Part shown: positions 1 to 7,603 of the stretch, in pieces
Numbering within the stretch: position 1 is the first letter of the stretch
Layout: every line of letters begins with the position of its first letter
Origin: Proteobacteria bacterium SG_bin4
GTDB lineage: Bacteria; Pseudomonadota; Gammaproteobacteria; Burkholderiales; Nitrosomonadaceae
DNA: 13,765 nucleotides
NCBI GenBank assembly: GCA_002083395.1
Contig: LWDH01000009.1
Span: 1 to 13,765 of the forward strand
Direction: 5' to 3'
Translations under genes and position numbers: made by a program
The notes under the pieces: generated by a model
Told to the model about the DNA's origin: nothing
Database searches by the model: none
Seen by the model: only the letters and a program-made list of their open reading frames with translations

Positions 1-600
1 GCCAATCAGTACGGCAACCTTGGCAACGTCTACGAAACCCGCGGCGAGCTGGATCGCGCCGTTGAATACTATGAGCAGTCGCTGGCATTGAACCGGGAGC
101 TGGGGCGCAAGGAAGGCATGGCGAGCGACTACGGCAACCTTGGCATCGTCTACCGAACCCGCGGCGAGCTCGACCGCGCGGTTGAATACTATGAGCAGTC
201 GCTGGCATTGAACCGGGAGCTGGGGCGCAAGAAAGGCATGGCCAATCAGTACGGCAACCTTGGCAACGTCTACCGCACCCGCGGCGAGCTCGACCGCGCC
301 GTTGAATACCATGAGCGCTCACTGGCAATCGAAAAGGAGCTGGGGCGCAAGGAAGGCATGGCTGCTCAGTACGGCAACCTCGGCATCGTCTACGAAACCC
401 GCGGCGAGCTCGACCGCGCGGTTGAATATTATGAGCGCTCGCTGGCAATCGAAAAGGAGCTGGGGCGCAAGGAAGGCATGGCCAATCAGTACGGCAACCT
501 TGGCAACGTCTACCGCATTCGCGGCGAGCTCGACCGCGCGGTTGAATATTGGAAACAATCCTTGGCGCTATTTCAACAACTGGGTGCTAAAGACAAAGTG
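1..600 (+). repeat. Five tandem 120-bp direct repeats encoding TPR units
   Basis: Units begin at 1, 121, 241, 361 and 481, each exactly 120 bp. The first four are nearly identical at the nucleotide level and the fifth diverges in its second half. Units starting at 1, 241 and 481 encode GNLGNVY and those at 121 and 361 encode GNLGIVY. The alternation suggests a 240-bp two-repeat unit of duplication. Such arrays expand and contract by slippage or recombination and are prone to assembly collapse. Confidence 0.95.
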
Positions 601-651
601 GCTTTGGTTCAATCCTGGCTGGATGCGACTGAGCAAGAAGGGGCCGATTGA
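1..651 (+). CDS. Tetratricopeptide-repeat protein, 5' end outside the window
   Basis: The frame is open from base 1 to a TGA at 649-651, giving 216 residues of a longer protein. An internal ATG at 88 lies mid-repeat and is not the real start. The visible part is five 40-residue TPR units of the kinesin-light-chain-like type, each with a core resembling GNLGxVYxxRGELDRAVEY followed by a helix such as SLALNRELGRK. The last unit diverges (WKQSLALFQQLG) and is followed by a short acidic tail ending in EQEGAD. TPR arrays form superhelical scaffolds that bind other proteins; nothing here identifies the partner, and no signal peptide or enzymatic domain is visible in this part. The sequence is clearly more GC-rich than the genes to its right. 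It converges on the DUF3617 gene with a 33-bp gap. TPR identity is secure; function is unknown. Confidence 0.9.
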   Translation, partial: ANQYGNLGNVYETRGELDRAVEYYEQSLALNRELGRKEGMASDYGNLGIVYRTRGELDRAVEYYEQSLALNRELGRKKGMANQYGNLGNVYRTRGELDRAVEYHERSLAIEKELGRKEGMAAQYGNLGIVYETRGELDRAVEYYERSLAIEKELGRKEGMANQYGNLGNVYRIRGELDRAVEYWKQSLALFQQLGAKDKVALVQSWLDATEQEGAD

Positions 652-684
652 CTTATCCGGTTGTCGGTCGCTGAAAATCGAAGG

Positions 685-1203
685 TCATTGCAGCGGATTG
701 ACCCCGGTGCAGCGTTCGCCGATCCAGTGTGCCGCGGTTTGCGCCGATGCGTGTACCGGCATGCCGCTGACGGTGCTATCGAATTCGGTGCTGCCGGTGA
801 AACGTTCCGGGTTGATAAAAGTACCCTCGGCAGTGCCGGTTCCTTGAAAATGCTGGTTGTCGCAGGTCAGTTCGAGTCGATAGCGATTGCCGGTGCGGGT
901 GGCGTTTTGCACGGTGCAGCCGGACCGGTGTTCGTAGAAATACCGGGGGATGTCTTCTTTGGCCATGGCTTCGGTGATGCAGAGGTGCGAGGTGGCGGCG
1001 CCGTTTTCTATTTTCGGCAGTTTCAAGCCATAGCGCCGGGCGAGGTCGCTGAGTTGTTGCATATGTTCCGCGGGAATGTGCGGCACCAGCGACAGCAGGT
1101 CGGAACGGGTGGTGACTTCCCATAAGCCGGGGCGAATATGCTGGTGTGCATATGCAGGCGTCATGATGAAGCTGAGGAGCAGGGTGCAGAGTATTGTTCG
1201 CAT
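685..1203 (-). CDS. Secreted DUF3617 family protein
   Basis: The 172-residue protein begins with a typical signal peptide: MRT, a hydrophobic stretch LCTLLLSFIM and an AYA cleavage site before HQH. The mature part opens with RPGLWEVTTRS, the N-terminal signature of DUF3617 (PF12276), a family of small exported proteins of unknown function. Four cysteines in the mature region (in SHLCI, SGCTV, LTCDN and GERCT) could form two disulfides in the periplasm. An in-frame ATG 24 codons upstream (1275) would put a non-hydrophobic extension before the signal peptide, so the start at 1203 is preferred; no strong Shine-Dalgarno sequence is visible for either. The gene is divergent from the SLC13 permease and convergent with the TPR gene. 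The family call is good; the role is unknown. Confidence 0.8.
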   Translation of the reverse strand: MRTILCTLLLSFIMTPAYAHQHIRPGLWEVTTRSDLLSLVPHIPAEHMQQLSDLARRYGLKLPKIENGAATSHLCITEAMAKEDIPRYFYEHRSGCTVQNATRTGNRYRLELTCDNQHFQGTGTAEGTFINPERFTGSTEFDSTVSGMPVHASAQTAAHWIGERCTGVNPLQ

Positions 1204-1285
1204 GATGGCTTTGCCGTTCGGAGTGATAGTGAGCGTTTCATAAATTATTGCACGCCAGTTTAGCGGAAAACTCATTCATTCCGCA

Positions 1286-1310
1286 GAAATCCGCGGGGCA
1301 TGCGGATTTC
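1286..1310. promoter_or_regulatory. Perfect 9-bp inverted repeat in a divergent intergenic region
   Basis: GAAATCCGC (1286-1294) and GCGGATTTC (1302-1310) are exact inverted repeats separated by 7 bases. They lie between the divergent DUF3617 and SLC13 genes. No T-run follows on either strand, so an intrinsic terminator is unlikely. TATAAT-like hexamers lie just to the right at 1312-1317 and 1333-1338, but neither has a convincing -35 box. A dimeric regulator operator is a reasonable guess; it could also be an RNA hairpin or a dispersed genomic repeat. Confidence 0.4.
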
Positions 1311-1404
1311 CTATAATTCATTTCTATATCATTATAATCAATTATTATTTCTGGTTATAAGATGTTTACTGTATATTCCGTAGCTTTGCGCGGAATGTAA
1401 GACT

Positions 1405-3180
1405 ATGGAATGGCAAGGCTGGTTTACCTTGGGTTTGTGCGGCACGGTGCTGGCGACGTTGATTTTTACCAAGATCGGTCCGCATTTGATCATGATCGGC
1501 GCATTGACGATCCTCAGTGTAACCGGGATTTTAAAAAGCGGCGATGTGCTCAGCGGCTTCAGCAATTCGGGTTTGATTACGGTGGCGGGGATGTTCGTGG
1601 TTGCCGCCGGGATGCATGCTTCCGGCGCCATCGATTTGCTGGTGAATACCCTGTTAGGCCGCCCTAAAACCTCGCGCGCCGCGCTGAACCGGATGTTCTG
1701 GCCGGTTGCATTTTTAAGCAGTTTTCTCAATAACACGCCGGTTGTCGCGACGATGATCCCGGCGATTTACAGTTGGTCGCGTAAAATCGGGATTTCGCCT
1801 TCCAAGCTGATGATTCCGCTGAGTTATACGGCGATTCTGGGCGGTACTGTGACGCTGATCGGCACCAGTACCAATCTGATCGTGAACGGCCAATTTCAAA
1901 CGTTGACCGGTGAAGCCGGTTTTTCCCTGTTTTCAATTACGCCGGTCGGCGTGCCGGTGGCGATTGCCGGTTTTTTATTCATGTGGCTGGCTTTTCCAAA
2001 ATTGCTGCCTGACCGCAAGCAAGGCGAAGCTTTTTCTAATCTGCGCGAGTTTACCCTTGAAGTTTCTATCGACCCGAACGGCCCATTGGTCGGAAAAACC
2101 GTCGAGCAAGCCGGACTCCGGCATCTGCAGCGAGTTTATCTGGTGGAAATCGAGAGGAACAGTACCGCGCTGGCGGTCGTTTCTTCGGAAGAAGTGCTGC
2201 AAGGCGGCGACCGGCTGGTGTTTGCGGGCGATACCGACGCAATTTCCGATCTGTTGCGCATCAATGGCGTGATTCCGTCCAGCGACGACGGGCAAGTGCA
2301 TGCGTTTACGCACAGACATCCTGAGAGACGGTTGGTCGAAGCAGTGGTATCCCCGCATTGTTCGGCGATCGGGTACGCTATCCGCGAAGCCCGTTTCCGT
2401 GCCCGCTATGGCGCAGCGGTGCTGGCTGTGGCGCGAAATGGCGAGCGCATCAAGGGAAATCTCGGTAACATCATTTTGCAGCCGGGCGATACCCTGTTGC
2501 TGGAAGCCCGGCCGGCGTTCGTTACGCGCCAGCGTTACAACAAGGATTTTTTACTGATTAACGATCTGAACACCGAAGCGCCGCGGCATGACCGGGCTTT
2601 TATCGCGTGGGCTATTTTGCTGGGGATCGTGGCGCTGGCGAGCTTTGAGGTGATTACCATGCTCAATGGCGCTTTGATCGGCGCTTGCATGATGATCATT
2701 ACCGGCTGTTGTTCACCCAGCCAGGCGGAAAAGAGTCTGGATCTGACGGTTATTTTGACGATCGCGGCGTCGTTTGCACTTGGCATGGCGCTGGAAAAAA
2801 CCGGTGTCGCCAAATTTCTGGCGGGCAATATCGTCGATATCAGCGGAGGAACGCCTTGGCTGTTGTTAATTCTCACGTATATCGCTGTGTCACTGCTAAC
2901 CGAAGTGATTACCAACAATGCAGCAGCGCTGCTGATGCTGCCGATCGTGCTGGAAATTACCGCAGAGGCTGATTTGAACAATATTCCCTTTGTATTGGCC
3001 ATCATGATGGCCGCATCCGCCAGTTTTGCAACGCCGCTCGGTTATCAAACTAACATGATGGTGTATGGTCCTGGCGAATACCGTTTCTCGGATTTCCTGA
3101 AAGTTGGCATACCGATGAATATCGTCACGGGGATTGTTACGATTACGGTACTCTTGATCGGTTGGCCATTGACTAAATGA
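1405..3180 (+). CDS. SLC13 (DASS)-family anion permease with two RCK_C domains
   Basis: The 591-residue inner-membrane protein is built as N-terminal membrane half (about 1-205), cytoplasmic insert (about 210-390) and C-terminal membrane half (about 395-591). Both halves carry the family's Asn-Asn motif: LNNTP at 108-112 and TNNAA at 503-507, each followed by a helix. GTSTNLIVNG (153-162) and ATPLGYQTNMM (542-552) match the substrate/Na+ loop regions of Na+/sulfate or dicarboxylate symporters. The insert contains two TrkA_C/RCK_C-like domains (about 215-290 and 307-378), each with a GDRLVFAG or GDTLLLEA strand near its end. This layout is common in bacterial SLC13 permeases annotated as sulfate or anion transporters. 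The substrate cannot be read from sequence; sulfate, other oxyanions or C4-dicarboxylates are possible. RCK_C domains usually bind small ligands and may gate transport. The ATG has only a weak ribosome site. No transporter partner genes are adjacent. Confidence 0.88.
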   Translation: MEWQGWFTLGLCGTVLATLIFTKIGPHLIMIGALTILSVTGILKSGDVLSGFSNSGLITVAGMFVVAAGMHASGAIDLLVNTLLGRPKTSRAALNRMFWPVAFLSSFLNNTPVVATMIPAIYSWSRKIGISPSKLMIPLSYTAILGGTVTLIGTSTNLIVNGQFQTLTGEAGFSLFSITPVGVPVAIAGFLFMWLAFPKLLPDRKQGEAFSNLREFTLEVSIDPNGPLVGKTVEQAGLRHLQRVYLVEIERNSTALAVVSSEEVLQGGDRLVFAGDTDAISDLLRINGVIPSSDDGQVHAFTHRHPERRLVEAVVSPHCSAIGYAIREARFRARYGAAVLAVARNGERIKGNLGNIILQPGDTLLLEARPAFVTRQRYNKDFLLINDLNTEAPRHDRAFIAWAILLGIVALASFEVITMLNGALIGACMMIITGCCSPSQAEKSLDLTVILTIAASFALGMALEKTGVAKFLAGNIVDISGGTPWLLLILTYIAVSLLTEVITNNAAALLMLPIVLEITAEADLNNIPFVLAIMMAASASFATPLGYQTNMMVYGPGEYRFSDFLKVGIPMNIVTGIVTITVLLIGWPLTK

Positions 3181-3382
3181 TGCCGTTCGGAGTAAGTCCG
3201 CCTTATTTTTCATTCCTGATTAACTTTGGATTTGTATGATGGTCTAACTTCTGGCTTAGAATTTTTCCGGCGAAGTTATTCAATAAAAAACCGACCTTAT
3301 TCCTGTCTTTACTGACTTTAACAATCGGTTCTTTTGCCGTTAATAGCAAGCTATATTCGCAGATCGGGAACCGGAGTTTGAA

Positions 3383-4801
3383 ATGGACTTATATGCAGGT
3401 ATTGCCAAAGAATCAAATCAATCCACGTTAGTTAGAGAATTTTTGGGCCTCACCCAAAATCTTTTTTGCGGGATCCGATTGCTTTGCTTCCGCCGGAATG
3501 CGATCGCGCATGCGACGGCTACGCATAATCAATTGGCTCTGCTCGTGGTTTTCTACAGCTTAACCGCACTGGTCATTTCCTATTCGCTGACATCCGAGCC
3601 GATCTTCGATTTATTTGGGTTAAGTTATCTTGGAATTGAATTACTGATTGTGCTGATGGTCGGTTTTGTGGTGACAAAGGTTACGCACAACCGGGAGCAT
3701 TTATTGCTGTTTTTGGTGTTGGCATACAGCGTCTTACCGTTTCTTTATTTGATATCTTTTGTTGCCTTGCCTCAGTTGCCGGATGATTATCTGGAGACGG
3801 GTTACACGATTTATGCGATCTGGAGCTTTCTCGTTTGTTTTTTTCTTGCATTGCAACTGCTGGATTACCGAAAAATCAGAGCACTCCTGTTAGCGATTTT
3901 TTGGATGAGCGCAACCTATCCTTTGGTGAATGTGCCATTCAGCTTTTGGTACGAAGATTTTGACTATTCAAGGGTGATGGATGCGTATAGCAATGCCGAT
4001 TTCAGCTACATTAACCAGGAAGAGGTTTACTACAATCAGTATAGGCTTCTGAATAACGCTCTTAGCCCTATCGAACCCGGTAAGGAAGGCGTCACTGATT
4101 TATTTTTTGTAGGATTTGGTTCCGATGCGGCTCAGGATGTCTTTATGAGAGAAGTCGATCATGTGCAGCGCGCCATGAATAAAAACCTGGGCGCATCGGG
4201 GCGGTCGGTGGTATTAATCAATAACCTGAAAACCATTGATACCACCCCGCTCGCGTCCGCTTCAAATTTAAGGATCGCTTTGAGTCATGTAGGAGGTAAG
4301 ATGAACCGTGAGGAAGACGTGGTGTTTTTGTACCTTACCAGCCATGGATCGATTAACCACGAGCTTTCAGTCAATATGTGGCCACTCGAACTCAACGACG
4401 TGCGGCCTGAAGATATCAAAGCTTACCTCGATGAAGCCGGTATCCGCTGGCGCATTATACTGATTTCAGCGTGTTATTCCGGCGGATTTATTGATGCTTT
4501 GCAGGATGATCACAGCTTGATTCTCACTGCAGCCGCCGCCGATAAAACATCCTTTGGCTGCGCTCATGAGAACGAGTATACGTATTTCGGCGAAGCGCTT
4601 TTCAGAAGCATAGATGACAGGCCTTACCAATTTATTGAAAACTTCAGCGAGGCTATTGAGAAAATCCGGCAGCGTGAGTTGTCTGAAAACTTAATCCCGT
4701 CCGAGCCTCAGTTATTTATCGGTAACGCCATGCGTGAGAAGCTGAAACTGTTGGAACAGGATATGGTCCGGTATGCGCCCGAAAGATTTGCCGCCTACTA
4801 A
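3383..4801 (+). CDS. Membrane-anchored legumain-like (peptidase family C13) cysteine protease
   Basis: The protein has 472 residues. The N-terminal part has five predicted membrane helices (about 50-69, 78-99, 106-130, 141-161, 165-186). The C-terminal part (about 238-450) is a caspase/legumain-fold domain: the strand DLFFVGFGS starts it, the catalytic His lies in LTSHGS (His321) and the catalytic Cys in ISACYSGG (Cys364). The His-Cys spacing of 43 fits the C13 family (legumain, GPI8), in which the Cys follows two small residues at the end of a strand. If the N-terminus is cytoplasmic, five helices would place the catalytic domain in the periplasm. The start is supported by GGAG at 3373-3376, six bases before ATG. 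The 202 bp upstream hold no recognised gene or convincing terminator. The gene converges on the Lon-family gene with a 44-bp gap. Catalytic residues are intact, so activity is likely; substrate and role are unknown in bacteria. Confidence 0.85.
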   Translation: MDLYAGIAKESNQSTLVREFLGLTQNLFCGIRLLCFRRNAIAHATATHNQLALLVVFYSLTALVISYSLTSEPIFDLFGLSYLGIELLIVLMVGFVVTKVTHNREHLLLFLVLAYSVLPFLYLISFVALPQLPDDYLETGYTIYAIWSFLVCFFLALQLLDYRKIRALLLAIFWMSATYPLVNVPFSFWYEDFDYSRVMDAYSNADFSYINQEEVYYNQYRLLNNALSPIEPGKEGVTDLFFVGFGSDAAQDVFMREVDHVQRAMNKNLGASGRSVVLINNLKTIDTTPLASASNLRIALSHVGGKMNREEDVVFLYLTSHGSINHELSVNMWPLELNDVRPEDIKAYLDEAGIRWRIILISACYSGGFIDALQDDHSLILTAAAADKTSFGCAHENEYTYFGEALFRSIDDRPYQFIENFSEAIEKIRQRELSENLIPSEPQLFIGNAMREKLKLLEQDMVRYAPERFAAY

Positions 4802-4845
4802 TGAAAAACTGAGATGAGTTTTCTAATAACTTATTCCGTGCGTTG

Positions 4846-7251
4846 TTAACCTTTAACTCTTCCGTTCGTCTGTTCAAATGATTGACTGATTCTTGCTAAT
4901 TCCGTCAATCGTTTGGATATTTCAAAATTAATACTTTCTTCGGGGTAATTGCCGTTCTGGTCCGCTTCACCCGGCTGTTTTCCGGTGAGCAGCATGATGG
5001 CTTGATCGGCGGTTTCCACTGCGTAAATATGAAATGTTCCGGAAGTAACTGCATCGACGACATTTTTGCGTAACATCAGGTGTTGAACATTGGCCGCCGG
5101 TATTAACACGCCTTGGTTACCGGTTAGTCCGCGAGCCGCACAGATATCAAAGAAACCTTCTATCTTTTCGTTCACCGCGCCAATTGCTTGGACCTGGCCG
5201 AACTGATTGACTGAGCCAGTGATGGCCAGGGATTGGTCAATGGGCGCATTGGCAAGATTGGAAAGCAGTGCGCATAACTCTGCGAGTGAGGCGCTGTCGC
5301 CATCGATCATGCCATAAGATTGTTCAAATACCAGACTGGCAGACAGAGCCAGGGGTTGATTTTTTGCATAACGCGCTGTTAGAAATGCGGATAATATCAA
5401 TACGCCTTTGGAGTGGATAGCACCGGAAAGTTTGACTTCGCGTTCGATATTAACCATATCGCCTTTGCCAAAGCGGGTCGTAGCGGTGATCCGGGTGGGT
5501 TGCGCAAAAGCGAATCCGCCCAATTCTATTACCGACAGCCCGTTGACTTGTCCGATCACAGACCCTTGCGTGTCGATCATCAGAATATTGCGCTGAATCG
5601 CTTCGTAAAGACGATCCCTGATACGGTCCTGACGACGAATCTGAGCATCAATCGCTTGTTGAATGTCGCTTGCAAGTACAATATCGTGATGCGCTTCTCG
5701 CGCCCAGAAATCGGCTTCAACAAGTAAATCGGCGATATTGCGCATATGCATGGATAGCTTCTCCGAGTCACTCGCTAAACGCCCGCTATATTCGATAACA
5801 CGCGCTACGGCACGTCGGTCGTAAGGCAATAGTCCTTGTTTGCGGACTAATGTGGCGATCAGTTGTGCATAAAGGAAATGATTGTCGGCATTCCACTCGA
5901 TAGTTTCTTCGAAATCAACAGCTACCTTAAATAACTCGCTAAATTCCGGGTCATATTCCTGCAAAAGATAGTAATAAACACGATCGCCGAATAATATGAT
6001 TTTGACATCGAGCGGAATTGGTTCGGGTTCGAGCGAAACCGTGTTGACAAGACTATAGAGCTGCCCCAGTGATTCGATATAAATTTTCCGTGCTTGCAGC
6101 GCACGTTTCAGTCCTTCCCAAGCAAACGATTGCATCAGCACCTTGCGCACATCCAGGAGCAAATATCCGCCGTTGGCCCGGTGCAAGGCACCTGCTTTAA
6201 TTAAGGTGAAATTGGTAACCAGTGCGCCAAACTGGGAAAGATATTCGACGCGGCCAATCAAATTGCTATAGGTCGGGTTGTCTTCAAAAATGATCGGCGC
6301 ACCCTGAGTCTGCGCGTTAGAGGTCAAAACATTGATCTGATAATTGTTGAACGTCTGATGCGTGACGATCGTCATTCCGGAAATATTGATAGATTCATCA
6401 GGTTTACGGAAATCATCAACATGGATAACCATGTCTTGTTGAACGGCATCAAAATACTCGAGCACATCGGGTAGATCATGGTAGATCGCACGCAATTCGT
6501 CGATCATATGCGCAACGGTTGACAACATCGTGTCGCGGTTTAGTTGCTTGATACGCTCGCTTCGTTCGCGGCGGCGCATGGGTAAATGACTGAGAATTTT
6601 TTCCAGCTCCGCTTGCAGTTCCGTGATGGCGGTCTCAATCCGGTCTTTTTCAGCTTGTGGCAGCTTATCGTATTCTTCCGGTGGGATGACTTCGTGATCT
6701 CGGCTAGGAGCTAGCGCAAAGCCTTCGGGCGTTCGCAGCAGAATGATTTCTTTTTTCTGAGCTTCTGCGCCCAGCTCGCTGATTTCACGTTCTTGTTGTT
6801 CGTTAAATTCCTGGTGAATCGCATTTAGCCGGTTGCGGTAGTCTTCACTTTCGAACTGTGCGGGAATCGCAGTCCGCAAGTAATCCACCAGGCGCTCCAT
6901 GTGCAACCGCAATTCCTCTCCTTTTCCAGAGGGGAGTTTTAACATTTTGGGTTTGTGCGGTTGAGAGAAATTATGCAGATAGCACCAGTCATAGGGTCTC
7001 GATTCAGAGCCAGCCTTGCTCTCCAGAAATTGGTTTACCAGGCTGTGCTTTCCCATACCGGGCGGACCCAGCACAAAAAGGTTATAACCATCCTGACGAA
7101 TGCCGGAACCGAAACGTATGGCTTCCAACGCCCGTTTTTGTCCGATGATATCCGTCAGATCCGCTAATTCGGATGTGGTTTGGAAAGTAAATTGATTTGG
7201 ATCGCATGAACGGGATAGTTGATGCGGTTGCAGTGGTGGGATCGCGGTCAT
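4846..7251 (-). CDS. Lon-family AAA+ ATP-dependent protease (YcbZ/COG1067 type)
   Basis: The 801-residue cytoplasmic protein carries a Walker A motif GPPGMGKHS (62-70) in an N-terminal AAA_32-type region. A long charged, coiled-coil-rich insert (about 130-245) follows, then a Walker B-like strand GGYLLLD ending at Asp367. The C-terminal Lon protease domain has the Ser-Lys dyad: Ser653 in DGDSASLAE and Lys696 in GAVNEKIEG. Their spacing of 43 equals that of E. coli Lon (Ser679, Lys722), which supports an active peptidase. The whole-length architecture matches the Lon-like proteins annotated as ATP-binding/Lon protease family rather than classical LonA, because the N-terminal LonA substrate domain is absent. 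It would degrade proteins using ATP; substrates are unknown. The start ATG at 7251 lacks a clear Shine-Dalgarno sequence, but no upstream in-frame start was found. It converges on the C13 protease gene. Confidence 0.9.
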   Translation of the reverse strand: MTAIPPLQPHQLSRSCDPNQFTFQTTSELADLTDIIGQKRALEAIRFGSGIRQDGYNLFVLGPPGMGKHSLVNQFLESKAGSESRPYDWCYLHNFSQPHKPKMLKLPSGKGEELRLHMERLVDYLRTAIPAQFESEDYRNRLNAIHQEFNEQQEREISELGAEAQKKEIILLRTPEGFALAPSRDHEVIPPEEYDKLPQAEKDRIETAITELQAELEKILSHLPMRRRERSERIKQLNRDTMLSTVAHMIDELRAIYHDLPDVLEYFDAVQQDMVIHVDDFRKPDESINISGMTIVTHQTFNNYQINVLTSNAQTQGAPIIFEDNPTYSNLIGRVEYLSQFGALVTNFTLIKAGALHRANGGYLLLDVRKVLMQSFAWEGLKRALQARKIYIESLGQLYSLVNTVSLEPEPIPLDVKIILFGDRVYYYLLQEYDPEFSELFKVAVDFEETIEWNADNHFLYAQLIATLVRKQGLLPYDRRAVARVIEYSGRLASDSEKLSMHMRNIADLLVEADFWAREAHHDIVLASDIQQAIDAQIRRQDRIRDRLYEAIQRNILMIDTQGSVIGQVNGLSVIELGGFAFAQPTRITATTRFGKGDMVNIEREVKLSGAIHSKGVLILSAFLTARYAKNQPLALSASLVFEQSYGMIDGDSASLAELCALLSNLANAPIDQSLAITGSVNQFGQVQAIGAVNEKIEGFFDICAARGLTGNQGVLIPAANVQHLMLRKNVVDAVTSGTFHIYAVETADQAIMLLTGKQPGEADQNGNYPEESINFEISKRLTELARISQSFEQTNGRVKG

Positions 7252-7603
7252 TGTTTATTCATGTTTGCGGCTAGATGGATGGTAACGATGTACGATGAAG
7301 ATTGAATGAAATTATCACCTGATGACTCAATCGAAGTTACGGTACAGTTTAATGCATCAATGTGCCAATTCTACCTTGGTATGTAAACAAAATATCTATT
7401 CTTCAGATAACTGAGGTTACTCATTAAATTTACAATGCGTTGCAAGGTTATTGAAAAGCCTGAATTCAATGGATCAATGGACGTGTTTCTATTATTGCGT
7501 TTGCTCTTGACGAAGGTAGGTTGTCTGAATACTATTAGGGCCGATAGCAGTCCGAGAATTTGCTGCTTTCTTTGTAATTCTTTAACTATTTTAAGGGCTT
7601 ATT
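7252..7603. other. 352-bp gene-free divergent region between Lon-like protease and P460
   Basis: This AT-rich region must hold the promoters for the leftward Lon-like gene and the rightward P460 gene. The only convincing element is the sigma70-type promoter at 7507-7535. A short open frame at 7435-7689 has no family resemblance or ribosome site and overlaps the start of P460, so it is not called. No promoter for the minus-strand gene stands out, and no repeats or RNA genes were seen. Confidence 0.6.
7507..7535 (+). promoter_or_regulatory. Putative sigma70 promoter of cytochrome P460
   Basis: TTGACG (7507-7512, 5 of 6 to consensus) and TACTAT (7530-7535, 4 of 6) are separated by exactly 17 bp. 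The predicted transcript start near 7542 leaves a leader of about 60 nt. A good ribosome site, AAGGG at 7593-7597, lies six bases before the P460 ATG. Position and spacing fit; no operator is evident. Confidence 0.5.

Noticed and set aside
260..847. Long open frame (195 codons) on the plus strand overlapping the TPR gene
   Set aside because: It is the +1 shadow of the GC-rich TPR repeats; its protein is a Ser/Ala/Arg-rich repeat with no family resemblance, and it runs into the antisense of the DUF3617 gene.
661..1125. Plus-strand open frame opposite DUF3617
   Set aside because: The minus-strand protein has a signal peptide and DUF3617 motif; the plus-strand frame is its antisense shadow.
1312..1338. 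TATAAT hexamers as promoters for the SLC13 gene
   Set aside because: The expected -35 positions (about 17 bp upstream) show no resemblance to TTGACA; AT-rich chance matches are likely.
4803..4823. Hairpin AAAACT / AGTTTT between the convergent C13 and Lon-like genes as a terminator
   Set aside because: The stem is only about 6 bp of mostly A-T pairs and no proper T-run follows, so it is too weak to call.
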